Part shown: piece after piece, positions 45,218 to 56,874 of the stretch
How positions within the stretch are numbered: the first letter of the stretch is position 1
Layout of the letters: each line of letters begins with the position of its first letter
Source of the DNA: Capitulum mitella
Taxonomy: Eukaryota; Arthropoda; Thecostraca; Pollicipedomorpha; Pollicipedidae
Assembly: GCA_030062745.1 (NCBI GenBank)
Contig: CP099854.1
Span: 8,892,014-8,956,013 of the forward strand
DNA: 64,000 nucleotides
Direction: 5' to 3'
Notes under the pieces: model-generated
Databases searched by the model: none
What the model was told of the DNA's origin: nothing
The model's input: the letters and a program-made list of their open reading frames with translations, nothing else
Translations under genes and position numbers: made by a program

Positions 45218-46400
45218 TTAACCCTATTCCTGGAGGGCTAGACCGTATGGTCGATTCCGGGCAGGGGGGCGGATTCGGCCTCCCCATGAGATCTCAAGAA
45301 CTACTTGTCCCATTTCACCGCAACAAACGGCAATCGATTTGTCGTCACGTGAACTACATTTTTATAATAAGAAACTTTCAACATTCCGAAATTTGTGGAT
45401 ACAGGGGGCAGAAATGTCAAAATGGGGGTACTTTTGGACTTCTTATAACTCCGTTGTTTATGGACCGATTTCAATAAAACTGGCATGAATCGAGAGATTA
45501 TGGATAGTTTTACCATGGGTACACAAATCTGAAATTTTGAGAAAATTCATGGGCGTTCACAGGGTTTTAAAAATAGGAGGATTAGTTTTTCAACAACTGA
45601 ATGAACAAAAAAGGTAAAAACACCTTTTTGGCTTCTGCTAGTCATGCTAGGCTAAAGAAATAAAAATTGCATTACAATGTTTGCATAATGTTAGCATAGG
45701 CGGTGTCAGGGACACGAAAAAGGGGGAACTGTCATGGTCACACGTTCTTCAGATCAACTTGTGACTTTTCACCTTGTAACGTTTCACCTTGTAACCTTTT
45801 CACCTGTAAACGTTTTCAATCATTTGAATTCACTCTATTTCAAAAATTTCATTTTATGGCTATTGCGATATGGGGTACGCGAAATGACATTTTAGGTCAT
45901 AGCTCCGTGACCCGACCTGATATCAAGCTGAAACCTGGTACACAAGTAGAGGGCACCTTTCTACGTCATATATATTCCGGGTTTGGCATTTGAAAAAATG
46001 GCGCCAAAATTATAGCAAAAAAGCTAATTTTGACTTTTGACCTTGACCTGACCTTGTAAAATGACCTCAGATAAACAAAATTACATATGTACATTGCCCA
46101 ACTATTTAGCTATACATCCATATAAAATTTTAAGTTCTAGCTCTAAAACTTTGTTTTTGGCAGACATTTTTATTTTACCCTCAACATGGCCAAAAATGGC
46201 ATGAGGTGCCTCCCAAAAACTTTGCCTGGCTCCGCCCCTGAGCAAAATAGAATTTTGAAATTTTGTCACATCGCGTAGAAAGAACAGCTAGGAAAAGTCT
46301 CCAAGTTTCGTGAAGCTGCGTCGAAAAGCCTGGAATTGGCAAGCAAAAAACCCGAGGGGGGGCGGATTCCGCCCCCCCCCCCTGCCGGGAATAGGGCTAA
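45218..46400 (-). mobile_element. Family A element, copy 5
   Basis: The left edge is TTAACCCTATTCCTGG and the right edge is CCGGGAATAGGGCTAA, where the TTAA has mutated to CTAA. It is inverted relative to copies 1, 2, 4 and 6 and contains the complete internal order. Confidence 0.9.
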
Positions 46401-48489
46401 AGCTGTCACCTTGTTTAGAAAGAAAACGTCGAAAAACTGTACGCATGAGTAAGGCATGCGACGTGATACTTAAGCCTGACAGAGGCCTTGAACGTTTGCT
46501 TTAACTTTTCCAGAATAAAATCAAGATGTGCAATGTTGAGTTCCCTCAACGTTACCTGGAATGCATTTTGAATGTTTTTGATATTTGTCACATATGACTG
46601 ACATGCGAAACCGTGGGTAACTTCCTTCAGTAACAACATGGTGGAATTGGGTAGTTCTTTGTTCCTTCGCTTCCGTTTTTCTTTTGCCTGTTTTCCTACG
46701 AAGCGCTGGCATCGCCAGCGAGTGCCGTCGGAACTTCGAAAGCTTGGTTTCGACGAGTCTTTATCGAAAGTATCTCGTTTTGGTGTGTACGATACCTTGG
46801 CTGACGGTTCCTTTGAGCATGTGGCTGAAGTGGCATTATAGTCAGCTGCGAGCTTCATCCGCTTTCTAGTTTGACGTCACTTACCTACAGGCATGCGGGG
46901 GAAGGGGAAGAGTGTGCGTAAAGGCCAGTCTTGTTCTTTTCATCTATTTATCCTTGATGTCTTCCTTTAGTTCTTGATCGAACTGACTGATGTGTTAAGG
47001 TGACGCTTTGCGCGTTAATTGCGCGTTTGTTGACGTTTCCCATGACTCTCCATGGTCGGTTTTTACGTTTTTTTTTTTTTTGGTTGGCTGGTACATGGTG
47101 AAATAGGCAGAAGCCAGAGATATTTTGCCATGCCCTAAATGAATATGTTGTTTCGTTACCATCATCATTGATCTGTCGCCATGGTAATGACTGAATTGGC
47201 CAATATGATGCGTTAAACAAACTACTCGTTATTTTCACTCTAAGCCGAACAAGAAAGACAGATTAAATCAAAACGGCGGGGCAAAAGCGGCAAAAAGTGC
47301 GGCAAAGGGGGGGGGGGAGCAACGCAGCCATGGAGGCAGGCTTTATGGGGAGAAATCAGATGTGACACAACGTCTTTGAACCAGTATCAGCAAACTAAGT
47401 ACTGGAAAAATTGACGACAAAGGTTTGAGATCGAACGCCACATTGTTGCAGTAACGTAAACAAAAATGTGCCTCACTCCATCTGGTTCTTTAGCGCTGCT
47501 TATATCCGCGAACGTGTATCAAAATATAAAAACAAGAATTGATATATGTGCTTTTCAAGTCGTAAAAATTTATATCAGTTGTCAGTTTTATTCTAAATAG
47601 GTGGCGCCTCTACTGGAGATCGGCGTCCCCCCGGAGATTGGCGCCCCTGGACGGATGGTCTTCCGCACTTTTCGTGGCGTTCCTACACCCCTATCCGCCA
47701 GATGGCACGCTAAGGGAGGAACAGCCGAGACATCACGGCACATCGTTCATCGAATCTCTGGTCCTCGTCATGTCTGAGCCGCGGCTGCATCAGATCCCGC
47801 TGTCCAGGTGCAAAACAAGCACCATTCAAACCTCCGTCCCCTATCCCGAGATGATATGATGGCGCGATAGTTCCGCAGTCACCAGAAGTGGTCGTCGGAG
47901 CTCTGACCGATTACCGAGCCAGTCAGCCAAGAGTCACCTGTCCGGCCTCGCGTCCTTGCATGTTGGTTCTGTTTCCTCTGCCAGCCTATTTGTCCGGAAT
48001 GCGCCTCTGAATCAACTCGCACTGGCCGCACGAGCACGAGAGTGCTTGGGATTGGTCGAAGCGGTCCTTATAAACGCCAGCATAAAATCATCATTACTTT
48101 AATCGTAGTCGTGATCAGGCATGATATAGCATAGTGATATAGCATGGTGATCATGACCAAATGTAATCTCGGATGCCTGTATTTGCAAATGTGATGTACG
48201 ATCTGACTTCGTGGCTTCGTCGTCGTAAGATGTGATGGAACACATGGCAGGTTTCTCGCCGTGCTGGAATTCAATGGAAAAAAACTTCAATTTTTCAGTT
48301 ACAAGTCATCTGTACTGCTCAAATGATCATGCACACAAGGAATGGTTTCAACGATTAACATCCCGGATATTTTAACACCAAACACTCCCGAAAATCATAT
48401 TGTTTTGCCATCGTTCTAACGGAATTTCCTCCACTTCAGCCAACGAAAACACAACGCCTCTTTCGACGACAAAATCAAAGCGTTAGAGC
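46401..48489. other. No firm gene
   Basis: The minus-strand frame at 46415-46858 (about 147 codons, Lys-rich in the middle) has no domain and overlaps plus-strand frames. T14 at 47068 and G10 at 47307. An ATTAAA near 48098 on the minus strand is a candidate end for the gene at 48.6 kb. Confidence 0.3.
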
Positions 48490-48616
48490 CAGCCGGCGAT
48501 CTCGAACAGGGCACAGGGCACGCGTGCGACACGTGCCGAGACAGATGTGGGCGCGTGCGGTGGCCGCCTGCTGCTGGTGCGGGCGGCGGCTCGGGCCAGC
48601 AGAACTTGCCGGCCGC

Positions 48617-48796
48617 TCACTTCTTGCCCTGCGTGCCGCCGTGGATGGGATTGCCGCGACTGTCGGTCATCTTGCCGTGGTCGTCTGCGGCGCCCGTGTC
48701 CCGCTTGTCGTCCTTCCTGTCGTCCTTGCTGTCCCCCTGGGACTTGGGGTTCATCTGGTCGGCCAGCTTCTGGCCCGCCTCCTTGCCGGTCGGCAT
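48617..48796 (-). CDS. Small hydrophilic protein, 59 aa (arm A paralogue)
   Basis: The frame begins at the ATG 3 nt after the acceptor cccgcag|atc and ends TGA at 48617. The product starts MPTGKEAGQKLADQMNPKSQ, has a highly charged Asp/Lys centre (GDSKDDRKDDKRDTG), and ends HGGTQGKK. It has no Cys, Trp, Tyr or Phe, no signal peptide and no membrane segment. About 41 of 59 positions match the 63.7 kb paralogue, and many changes are conservative (K/R, D/N, E/Q). It shares MP.GK..GQK.AD and QGKK with the 63-residue protein at 17.6 kb. At 59 residues it is easily missed by length cut-offs. Function is unknown. Glycine above 10 percent with high charge fits hydrophilin/LEA-like disorder, but this is inference only. 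Confidence 0.85.
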   Translation of the reverse strand: MPTGKEAGQKLADQMNPKSQGDSKDDRKDDKRDTGAADDHGKMTDSRGNPIHGGTQGKK

Positions 48797-48799
48797 GAT

Positions 48800-49861
48800 C
48801 TGCGGGAAGCGGGTGAACGTCGAGCGACGTCAGCCTCGTCCGACGCTGACTTGAAACATGACGTCACGGCCGTTAACACTGTCGCTGAAGATTTCCGAAA
48901 TTTATTTCAGGGGGAAGGGGTTGAGCAGGACCGTTTCCTTCCAGCCGGCGTCACAGGCGGAATGCTAAAATGCTTAAAAGGACAGGGAGAGAGAGAGAGA
49001 GAGATAGAGAAAGAGAGAGAGTCTGCACTCTTCCGGTGCATCCCCTGCCCAGGGTCTCCAACCACGGTCTACACATTCTAAAACGCGAAGTCCGAGGACT
49101 AACTTTCTCGGCAGTCACGCCCAGTTACGCCGCGGCCACCTTCCGCGCGTCGGGATCAGTCAAGGTCAGTGAGGCCACCCCCGTGCGAAATGCAGGCAGT
49201 CAATCCTGATTTCCACTGCTACCCACATACCAGCTCACGTGCATCGCGCCTCGGACGAAGGGGACGAGTGGTCTGACCCGCGAGTCAGTTGAAGAAATCA
49301 AGGATGAAGACGAAGAAATGGACGAGGAAGAAAAATTGAGAAGCGTTTGAGAACTCCCGGGCTAATTTTTGCCTTGTGGCACAACATGAACAGTCGCACC
49401 AATAATGTTCAAGAACACCACTGGATGGGCCATAAAATACTACGAAAAATAACTGCGTGAGATTAGCTGATGCATATGGTGGAGATTTCTGCACTGGAAA
49501 ACATGTTCTCTTTATTCAAAGTCCATAAATACTGGGCACAACAAAGCCTCACGATTTACCTTTTTTTTAATGGAAAAATGCAGTTTGGCAGATGATAACA
49601 CACAGTGGAGCTTAGAAACCTCCAGTTGCACCAATATAATCTGAATGGCATTCCAGGCGCGGCTGAAAGAGGCCACTGCAAAAATTGTCCGCTCAAACAC
49701 AAGTAAGACAAAAACAGCATCAGTGACACAGTGACCGGCGGAACATATGAACAGCGACATTGGCATGAACACGCCTGCCTGCTGCTGCCAAAAGAGAGCA
49801 TTCACAAAAGTCAGGCGGCCGACTAGTACGCGGTGCAATCTCGGCGCCCGTCCATACTCAC
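48800..49861 (-). other. Intron 1 of the arm A gene, with a (GA)n insertion
   Basis: The donor GTGAGTATGG is at 49861-49852 and the acceptor CCCGCAG ends at 48800, giving 1,062 nt. A GA/CT microsatellite at 48987-49021 is absent from the paralogous intron of arm B. The long minus-strand frame at 49512-49979 spans exon 1 and intron and is not coding. Confidence 0.8.
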
Positions 49862-49946
49862 GATGTCTGGGTTGCTGCAAGGTTGTCTCCGAGGTGTGCG
49901 CTGTCCTCGCTTTGACCGCAGCAGCCGTCGGTGTTCGGCCTTTATA
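49862..49946 (-). promoter_or_regulatory. TATA box, initiator and noncoding exon 1 (arm A)
   Basis: TATAAA lies at 49946-49941. The initiator GGTCAAA has its A at 49913, 33 bases downstream. The predicted 52-nt exon 1 (49913-49862) ends CAGACATC|GTGAGT. The same layout recurs in arm B. Directly upstream is a 17-base G run (coding strand) and one copy of the ~36-bp promoter unit that arm B carries three times. Confidence 0.75.
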
Positions 49947-50215
49947 CCTGTGCCCCCCCCCCCCCCCCACCGAAGCCACCCGAATATCCGCCGACGACGA
50001 CTATGCGTCGTTTGACGACAAGCACTCCAGTTGGTCGATGAGAAGAACCGGATTGAATTCAATGCCCTTGTTCGAGGGGAATGGTGTCTCCGTCGACTTT
50101 CAGCGCAGTTTGGTTGGCGTAACGGAAATCTTCTGTGCTGTTCCTGGCAGATGGTGGCGTGCTGTGAAGGTGACATTACATGGTGAAATAGCATGTTCGC
50201 AAAAACAAATCCGTG

Positions 50216-51173
50216 CCATTGTCGATACGGTCCACAAAGTCGGCCGGCTGTCACTGCATGGAGAATGCTTCCTTTTTGCATCAGGAATGCTTTACAAGTG
50301 CTGTGTTCGTGCAACAGTAACGGCAAATGGAAGTCAGGATTTGTAGCTGGGTTTGAAATAGTCAGGCGCGGCCGCTGCATGACGTGGCGTCAGTCCTGGG
50401 TACCGCGTCGCCATCGAGGTGTTGTCGGGCTCCGAGTCGGACTCGGACTCTGACTCAGAGCGCTGGGACGAAGCGAGAAGAGCCCAGGGCTGCCCCTAGC
50501 TGTCCCAAGGACGCTTCTTCTTTGTCTTTCCTCTTTTTCTTGGGATGACACCGTGCTTTCTCTTTACGAGGCTCCAACGTGGCAAGGATCTCGAAAAGCC
50601 TTGCCAGCATCCTGTTACATGGGTTCATGCAGCCCCTAACCGTCCCTATCAAAATAATGTATTGGGTTGTCGCCTGTGACATCACGGTCTTTGACCAATG
50701 AGAGGATGGCGTGGGTCTTCCGTCAGCTGGCTAGCCGGTTATGCCGGCAGTTTGCTTACGATACGCCTTGAGGGGGACAGGGATCGGGCATTATCTGGTT
50801 GTATTTCGTATTTTTTCGTAGATCCTTTTAGGTTGGCTTCGGCATGGGGTTAAAAATTGGTTGAGCTTTGAGGGCTGGGACAGTTGCAGGCATGTTGCAG
50901 GAGTGGGGGGCCTTGGCAGATCCTGCCAAGGCGATCGAGCCTTGGCAGGATTCTATATTGGACTTTGAACAGGATTGGTTTGGAGTAGACCGTAAGCAGT
51001 TCCCAGTTTTAGACTAGGCTATTATTTCATACCTTTGGCTTCTCTTGTATCTATCATGGTTAATGTCGAAATAACGTAAAAGTGTTCAACTTGACACTGC
51101 ATGCGTATTGGGTGAAGGGCGGCACGCCGCCTGTGACGCCACGCCAGACTCTACTCTGGCCGGATGGTTTTAC
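50216..51173. other. No firm gene
   Basis: The plus strand at 50401-50499 reads an acidic tail (SGSESDSDSDSERWDE) before a stop, and the minus strand at 50455-50685 has a Lys-rich tail (RCHPKKKRKDKEE). Either could be a terminal exon, but they overlap and neither has a good acceptor. Confidence 0.25.
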
Positions 51174-51308
51174 CTGGACTTCTAGGGCCTTGGGGTTTAT
51201 GCAGCAGCGGCCGGAAATGGATTTCTCCAAGTGGAAGTTCATCTGAGCTTCGATGCCGCCGCGCGCGGTCGAACGGTTGCGGAAAGCCGAGAAGTCCTGC
51301 ATTGTCAT
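51174..51308 (-). CDS. Candidate first coding exon, unknown protein (partial)
   Basis: A promoter-like TATATAG (51398-51392) and TCAGC initiator (A near 51368) precede a ~60-nt leader and an ATG at 51308. The frame MTMQDFSAFRNRSTARGG continues for 45 codons to the phase-0 donor CAG|GTAAAA at 51174/51173. The leader holds a 12-codon upstream frame. The same promoter spacing as the small-protein genes supports a real start, but I did not find the next exon and recognise no domain, so this stays a candidate. It would be transcribed in the same direction as the arm A gene. Confidence 0.4.
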
Positions 51309-51367
51309 TGTCACGAGTTCGGTTTTCAAGAAACGTTGTAGCGTGTGATTTCACGTTTTGTCATTGC

Positions 51368-51398
51368 TGATTGGTGATGTATTTGAAACTGCTATATA
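51368..51398 (-). promoter_or_regulatory. TATA plus TCAGC initiator
   Basis: TATATAG followed 31 bases later by the A of ATCAGCA, the arthropod-type TCA-G initiator. It lies upstream of the candidate exon at 51174-51308. Confidence 0.4.
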
Positions 51399-51399
51399 T

Positions 51400-52930
51400 G
51401 TTTTTTCGAGCATAGATATAACGGTCAGGCGAGCAGCTTTGCTTTTTGGGATTTACAGCCAGACATTAAATTGTGAGTTGTTTGAATAAGGCGCAATGAT
51501 ATCTAATACATTTGTCTTTCATTGTTTTGATAGGAAAGAAGCGGCACCAAATTAAATACCAGCTAATAATAATCGTATGACCAAAACTTCTCAGCTGATC
51601 TAGCTCCCAAGAATACAAGAAATCTAGCATCTCTCCATCAGGGGTATGACCATATTGCCCATATCGGACACCCCTAGGCCAAGCTTAATGCCCAGTTGGA
51701 TTCAGTCCACAGTGCGGTCGTGATTTTGAGGTGGGCTTGAACCAAACTGAATCACACAGATAGGTAGGGGAAAATCAGGCATGATCGGACAACAGTTCAT
51801 GTCCGACAATATTCTACCCGGAAATCTTGCCACTTAGTAACAAAGATGAAAATATAGTTTTGCACCATGACACTGATGTCCATTGCCTTGTTAACCAGCA
51901 CTGGGCAAGAGGACTGGCAGTCGCATGATAACCACACTTGCGGTTAATAAACAGGTTCCAAAAACTTTGGGTCTCTGGCCATGCTTGATTTTTCCCTAAC
52001 TAAGGTCAGGGACCATCATAGTGTGAATGGTTTGAGACAGTGGACGTTGACCATCCACCACGTGATAGACTGACTCCAACAATGATTTAATCATGGTGTT
52101 GAGTTTTGTATACCCAACTCTACCAAGACTAGCCTCAGAGCAACATCACTGAGGAATTAAATAATTTACAGGAACAATAACTTACACATCTTCAGCGATA
52201 ACCTAACCACCACCACAATGCCACCGCACAGCCTATGACATTATATAACATAACAACCTATACAACAATATTGGTGCTCTGATTAGGTAGCTGGAACGTT
52301 TATGTGATGACGATCAGGCTATGGCGAAGCATAGATATTTATCTCGTCCCTTCTACACAGTACATATTTGACCCCTCACCAGAATTCAAACCGTGGGACC
52401 CTTCCCAGCACCGGTGCACTTGATGACACAGACGGCTTGGAACAAACGACGAAATGATTGCTTTCTGCCACCTACTGGAAGGCAGAGAAGTATTCGTGTG
52501 TGATTTTCACGCATTAGTTTTGTTTCGGTGTCCCACGACATCGCTCAAGTACACATCTACACGCAATACGCGGCAAAGCCATATATGAACCGGGTGGATA
52601 AAATTTCTGTTCCACATGGAATGGTTCGACATTGACGCATCCTGGGAATACTGGATGCTTTTGGACGCCTTTGATGTGATTTTTATATGTCCGGAGAATG
52701 GTCCGAGGACGCAAAAAAACATACGTGATATTCCCGCCACAGAGTTTCCATCCAATTGCAGTGCAGGTGCGTTAAGCGTCAGCTATACTCGGTGCCCCCT
52801 CTCCCCCCCGCGCCCAATATTGTTCGATGCGATTGCCCAGATTTGTCAATGCAGATTTTGATATCTGGTGGGACATGGGAAGGGAAAGACACTAGGAATA
52901 GCGCTTAATTTAGCGTCATTAATTAATCCT
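51400..52930. other. No gene recognised
   Basis: AT-rich sequence without supportable exons or family repeats. Confidence 0.4.
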
Positions 52931-52934
52931 CGCC

Positions 52935-54160
52935 CGACTGACAGTAGGGCGCGTTCATGCACATCAGACTGGGAGGGGGCAGTTGACCGCCCCTTCCCCT
53001 CTAACTCAGGAACGGTTGGTCACACGGTAAAAATAAACACACCGTTGGAAAGCTCGTGACAAGTAGAGTTCGAAACTGGTTTCATTTTCAGCTTTGAATA
53101 ATATGTAAGCCATGTACGCCCTATACATGTTTTCTCATAGCCGACCGCATGAAACCGAGAAACAGCCTCAAGGGCTGTGATTGTTAAAGGTTAGGTAAAG
53201 GCTTCAACGAATAGGTGAAAGTCTGTGGATGCCGATACACGTCCAGTTTCTATGATTTGTTTAATATATAGGTTGAAACGTTGAGCTGGAGACACGGTTA
53301 TCTGCGCGCCGACTGCCGGGGACGCCGAAGGCGAATGCGATATGAAATTAACGGGAACCTATTTTAGCGTTTCTTTGTTTTCACGACATAAGCCTTTTCC
53401 CTTAACATTTCGTAATCCTAGTGGTCTTTGTGGTGGTTTCTCGCGCTTAAATTTTAGAAAAAATTTACTAGTTATCAATCTATGCAATTGGCAGCTTTAT
53501 TCGTGAGAGCGTCATTATTTCCAACATATGCAGTATTTGATTATGTTGTGTGAGCAAGGTCTGCCGTTTTCTATATGTTCTGAGCAATTCATCACCGATT
53601 TTGGTGGCGGTGCATTTTGACCCATAACAATTGTTCGTGATCTGAACTCAGGTCAATGGCTGAAAGCCATTGATACTTTACCCATTGACGGTAACTGAAT
53701 GTCTGCATCATCCTACACTAAAAATGTTACAAAGAAATTCGTCCAAAGTCCGAAAAAATGACGTGTCTTGACAATGGACTTGACCTGAGGCTGGTGACCC
53801 GGAAGATTCCGAGAAATCTGAGATAACAGATTTCTTTCACCTGCTAAGATCTCTCATCCCTCAAAATTGTATCTTGGTAGCGTGTTTCCCAAAAAAGTTA
53901 GAGGGCGCTAAACGTTTTTGAACATAGGTCCATTTGACCCGACCTCGGCCAGACACCTGACACCTGACAGGCACCGTCAAACGCAGGTCAGACACCTGAC
54001 CTGACCTGAGGTCAAAACTTTGACACAAGGTGTAGGAATGATTAAGGAGGACATACTCAAAGTTTCGTGGCGCTGCGTTTGTTTCCTTTCTCGCAGTCTT
54101 GGGAAAACCTCAGGGGAAAACCTCAGACCGCCCTCCACGGTTGCGGTCAACCGTCCCCCG
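52935..54160 (-). mobile_element. Family B element, copy 2 (near full length)
   Basis: Inverted relative to copy 1. It starts CAGACTGGGAGGGGGCAGTTGAC, in pieces, and ends with 'gcggtcaaccgtcccccgtgg'. The interior gives the reverse-order counterparts of copy 1, including 'gaccgcatgaaaccgag' and 'gacacctgacctgacctgaggtc'. It directly abuts the foldback element. Confidence 0.75.
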
Positions 54161-54167
54161 TGGAGGG

Positions 54168-56870
54168 ATGTCCGTGAAGTTAGAAACGAAAACGAAAACG
54201 AAATCAGCAACGATAACATATTTCGACGAAAACACGTTTCAAGATCATATAGCATTCAGGCATTACGCATCCGAGGTCCGTTTGCACCTAAGGTCAAAGG
54301 GTCAAAGGTCAAGGTCAAATGAAGCATCCTAAAAGTATGCACTTAGATAAAATTTACGTACCTTTTCACCAACAAGTGGCGCAACCTATCTCTAAGTAAT
54401 GCGAACCAATAGATAGAGAACATGAAAGTCTAGGTAGATCATCCACAGAAATTGAACTCAAGCTCAAAAGTCAAGGTCAAAATTAACGTTGAAAATTTAC
54501 GTACACTTCTGAGAGTAGATGGTACCACTTATCATTAAGTAACTGACATCAATAAACAAAGCACAGAAAAGTCTATGTAAGACAGACGCCGAATTTGACC
54601 TCAGCGTCATAGGTTAAGGTCAAAACGGGTGTTGAAAATTTACGTACCTTTCTGCGAGTAGGCTGCGTAACCTATCACTAAGTGATGTCCAGCAATAGAT
54701 AGAGCACATGAAAGTCTAGATGGGTCATTCACCGAAATTGATCTCAAGGTAAAAGGTCAAGGTAGGAAACGCCGAAAATTACCTATCTTTTTACGAGTAC
54801 ATGCCGCCACTTATCACCAAGTGATTGGCACCAATAGATAGAGCACATAAAAGTCTAGGTGGGCCATCCGCCGAAACTGACCTCAAGGTCGAAGGACAAG
54901 GCCAAAATGCACATTGAAAAATTACATGCTTTTTCACGAGTAGATGGCGCCACTTATCACTAAATGATGCGTACCAGTAGGTAGAACATGTAAAAGTCTA
55001 GGTGTGTCATCCCACAAAATTGACCTCAAGGTCAAAGGTAAAGGCCAAAACGAACGCTGAAAATTCCCATACCTTGTAACGAGTAGTCACCTATTACTAA
55101 GTGATGCGAAGCAATAGACATAGCACATAAAAGTCTAGTTGGGCCGTCCGTCGAAAATGACCTCAAAGTAACAGGTCAAGGTTAAAACGAATGTTGAAAA
55201 TTTATGTACCTTTATGAATAGGGGTGCCCCCTACCACCACGTAACGGATAACACATAAAAATCCAGGTGTTTCATCCACAGAAACTGAACTGAAGGTCAA
55301 AGGTCAAGACGAAAACGAGCGGTAAAAATTTTGTATTAACGAGTAGGTGGGTTGGTGATAAATGACGTCACATACTCGTAAGAAGACAAGTAACTTTCAA
55401 CGCTCATTTTGTTCTTGACGCATGACCTTGGGGCCATTTTTGCCGGATGACACACGAAGATTTTAATATACTTTATCTGTTGAGGCCAATGACTTCCTTT
55501 TAGGAAACCCCAGCTACTCGTAAAAAGGTAAGCAAATTTTCAACGTTCGTTTTGATCTTGACCTTTTACCTTGAGACCAATTTCGTCGGATGACCCACCT
55601 AGATTTAAATGTGGTCTATCAATTGCTGCGCTTCACTCAGTGCTATTTGACGCCACCTACTCGCAAAAAGGCACATAAATTTTCAACGCTCGTTTTGACC
55701 TTGACCTTTTACCTTGAGGCCAATTTCGGCAGTTAGTCCACCTAGACCTCCATGTGTTCATTATATTGGTGCGCAACACTCAGTGATAAATGACGCCATC
55801 TACTCCTAAAAACATACGCACATTTTCGAGTTTTGTTTTGACCTTGACCGATGATCTTGAGGTCAATTTCGGCGGATGACCCACCTAGGCCTTCACGTGC
55901 TCTATTTATCTGTGCGCATCACTTAGTGGTAGGTGGCGCCATCTACTCGCAAAAGGTACGTAAATTTTCAGCACTCGTTTTGACTTTCATCTTCGACGTT
56001 GAGGTCAATTTCCGCGGATAAACCACCTAGACTTTCACGTGTTTTATCTATTAGTGCCGATCATTTGGTGATAAGCGGCGCCATCTTCTTGCAAAAAGGT
56101 GCAAAAAACGTTCATTTCGACCTTGACCTTTGACCCTGAGGTCACTTGCGGCGGATGGCCCACCTAGACTTTCATGTGCTCTATTTAGTGGTGGGCATCA
56201 CCTAGTGACAGGTGGCGCCACCTACTCGTAAAAAGGTCTATAAGTTTTTAACATTCGTTTTGTCTTTCTCTCGTGTCCTTCAGGTCAATTTCGGCGGATG
56301 ACCCAACTAGACTTCCATGTGCTTTATCTATTGGTGCCGATTACATAGTAGTAAGTGGCGCTATCTACTCACAAAAGAGTACGTAAATATTCCACGTTCG
56401 TTTTGGCCTTGAACTATGACCTTGAGGTCAATTCCGGCGGACAACCCACCTAGACCTTCATGTGCTCAATCTGTTGGTGGATATCACTTCATGACAAGTA
56501 GGGACAGCTACTCGTCAAAAGGTACGTAATTTTTCAACACCCTTCTTGACCTTGACTTTTGACCTTGGGGTCAATTTCGGTGGGAGACCCACCTAGACTT
56601 TCATTTGATCTATCTAATGGTGCGCATCATTTAGTGATAGGTTGCGCCACTTACTCGTAAAGAGGCGCGTAAGTTTTACCTTAACTTACTTAGGTATGTA
56701 CTTACCTAAGTACATACCTTTAGGATACTTGATTTGACCTTTCACCTTAGGTGAAAACGGACCCCGGATTCGTAATCACTGGATGCTATATGACCTTGAG
56801 ACGTGTTTTCGTCGAAATATGTTATCGTTGCTGATTTCATTTCTGTTTTCGTTGCTAACTCCACAGACAT
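54168..56870. mobile_element. Foldback element: inverted arrays of ~142-bp units
   Basis: The two edges are inverted copies of each other over at least 150 bp. Left ATGTCCGTGAAGTTAG matches right (inverted) ATGTCTGTGGAGTTAG, followed by a ~38-bp stretch identical in both that contains gcaacgataacat. Inside, the left arm (to about 55350) has about 8 plus-oriented units, with 'aaaatttacgtacc' landmarks at 54349, 54492, 54635, 54775, 54917, 55060, 55197 and 55325. The right arm has about 10 minus-oriented units at 55393, 55537, 55679 and so on to 56671. This design (long TIRs made of subrepeats) is that of foldback-type transposons. No transposase is present. Confidence 0.85.
56692..56719. repeat. 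13-bp hairpin inside the foldback right arm
   Basis: AGGTATGTACTTA at 56692-56704 and its complement at 56707-56719 are separated by two bases. The left arm lacks this structure at the matching place (tatgcacttag). Confidence 0.9.
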
Positions 56871-56874
56871 CGTG

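Larger units (their letters stand above)
48500..50215 (-). repeat. Inverted segmental duplication, arm A
   Basis: The whole block is the reverse-complement counterpart of 62270-64000. Matching runs through upstream DNA, promoter, exon 1, intron, coding exon and 3' flank, including 'ctgccctgttcgag'-type sequence beyond the stop. The arms differ by many substitutions and a few indels, so the event is not recent, but intron similarity is still obvious. Confidence 0.9.

Noticed and set aside
48524-49081. 185-codon plus-strand frame over arm A
   Set aside because: It is the antisense shadow of the 59-residue gene and its intron; the equivalent in arm B is also only antisense.
49512-49979. 155-codon minus-strand frame
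   Set aside because: It spans the promoter, exon 1 and intron of the arm A gene. The matching arm B frame is broken at a different point, so it is not coding.
50401-50499. Acidic Ser/Asp/Glu tail as a possible terminal exon
   Set aside because: A stop lies close upstream in frame and no pyrimidine-rich acceptor is present; the opposite strand is equally open.
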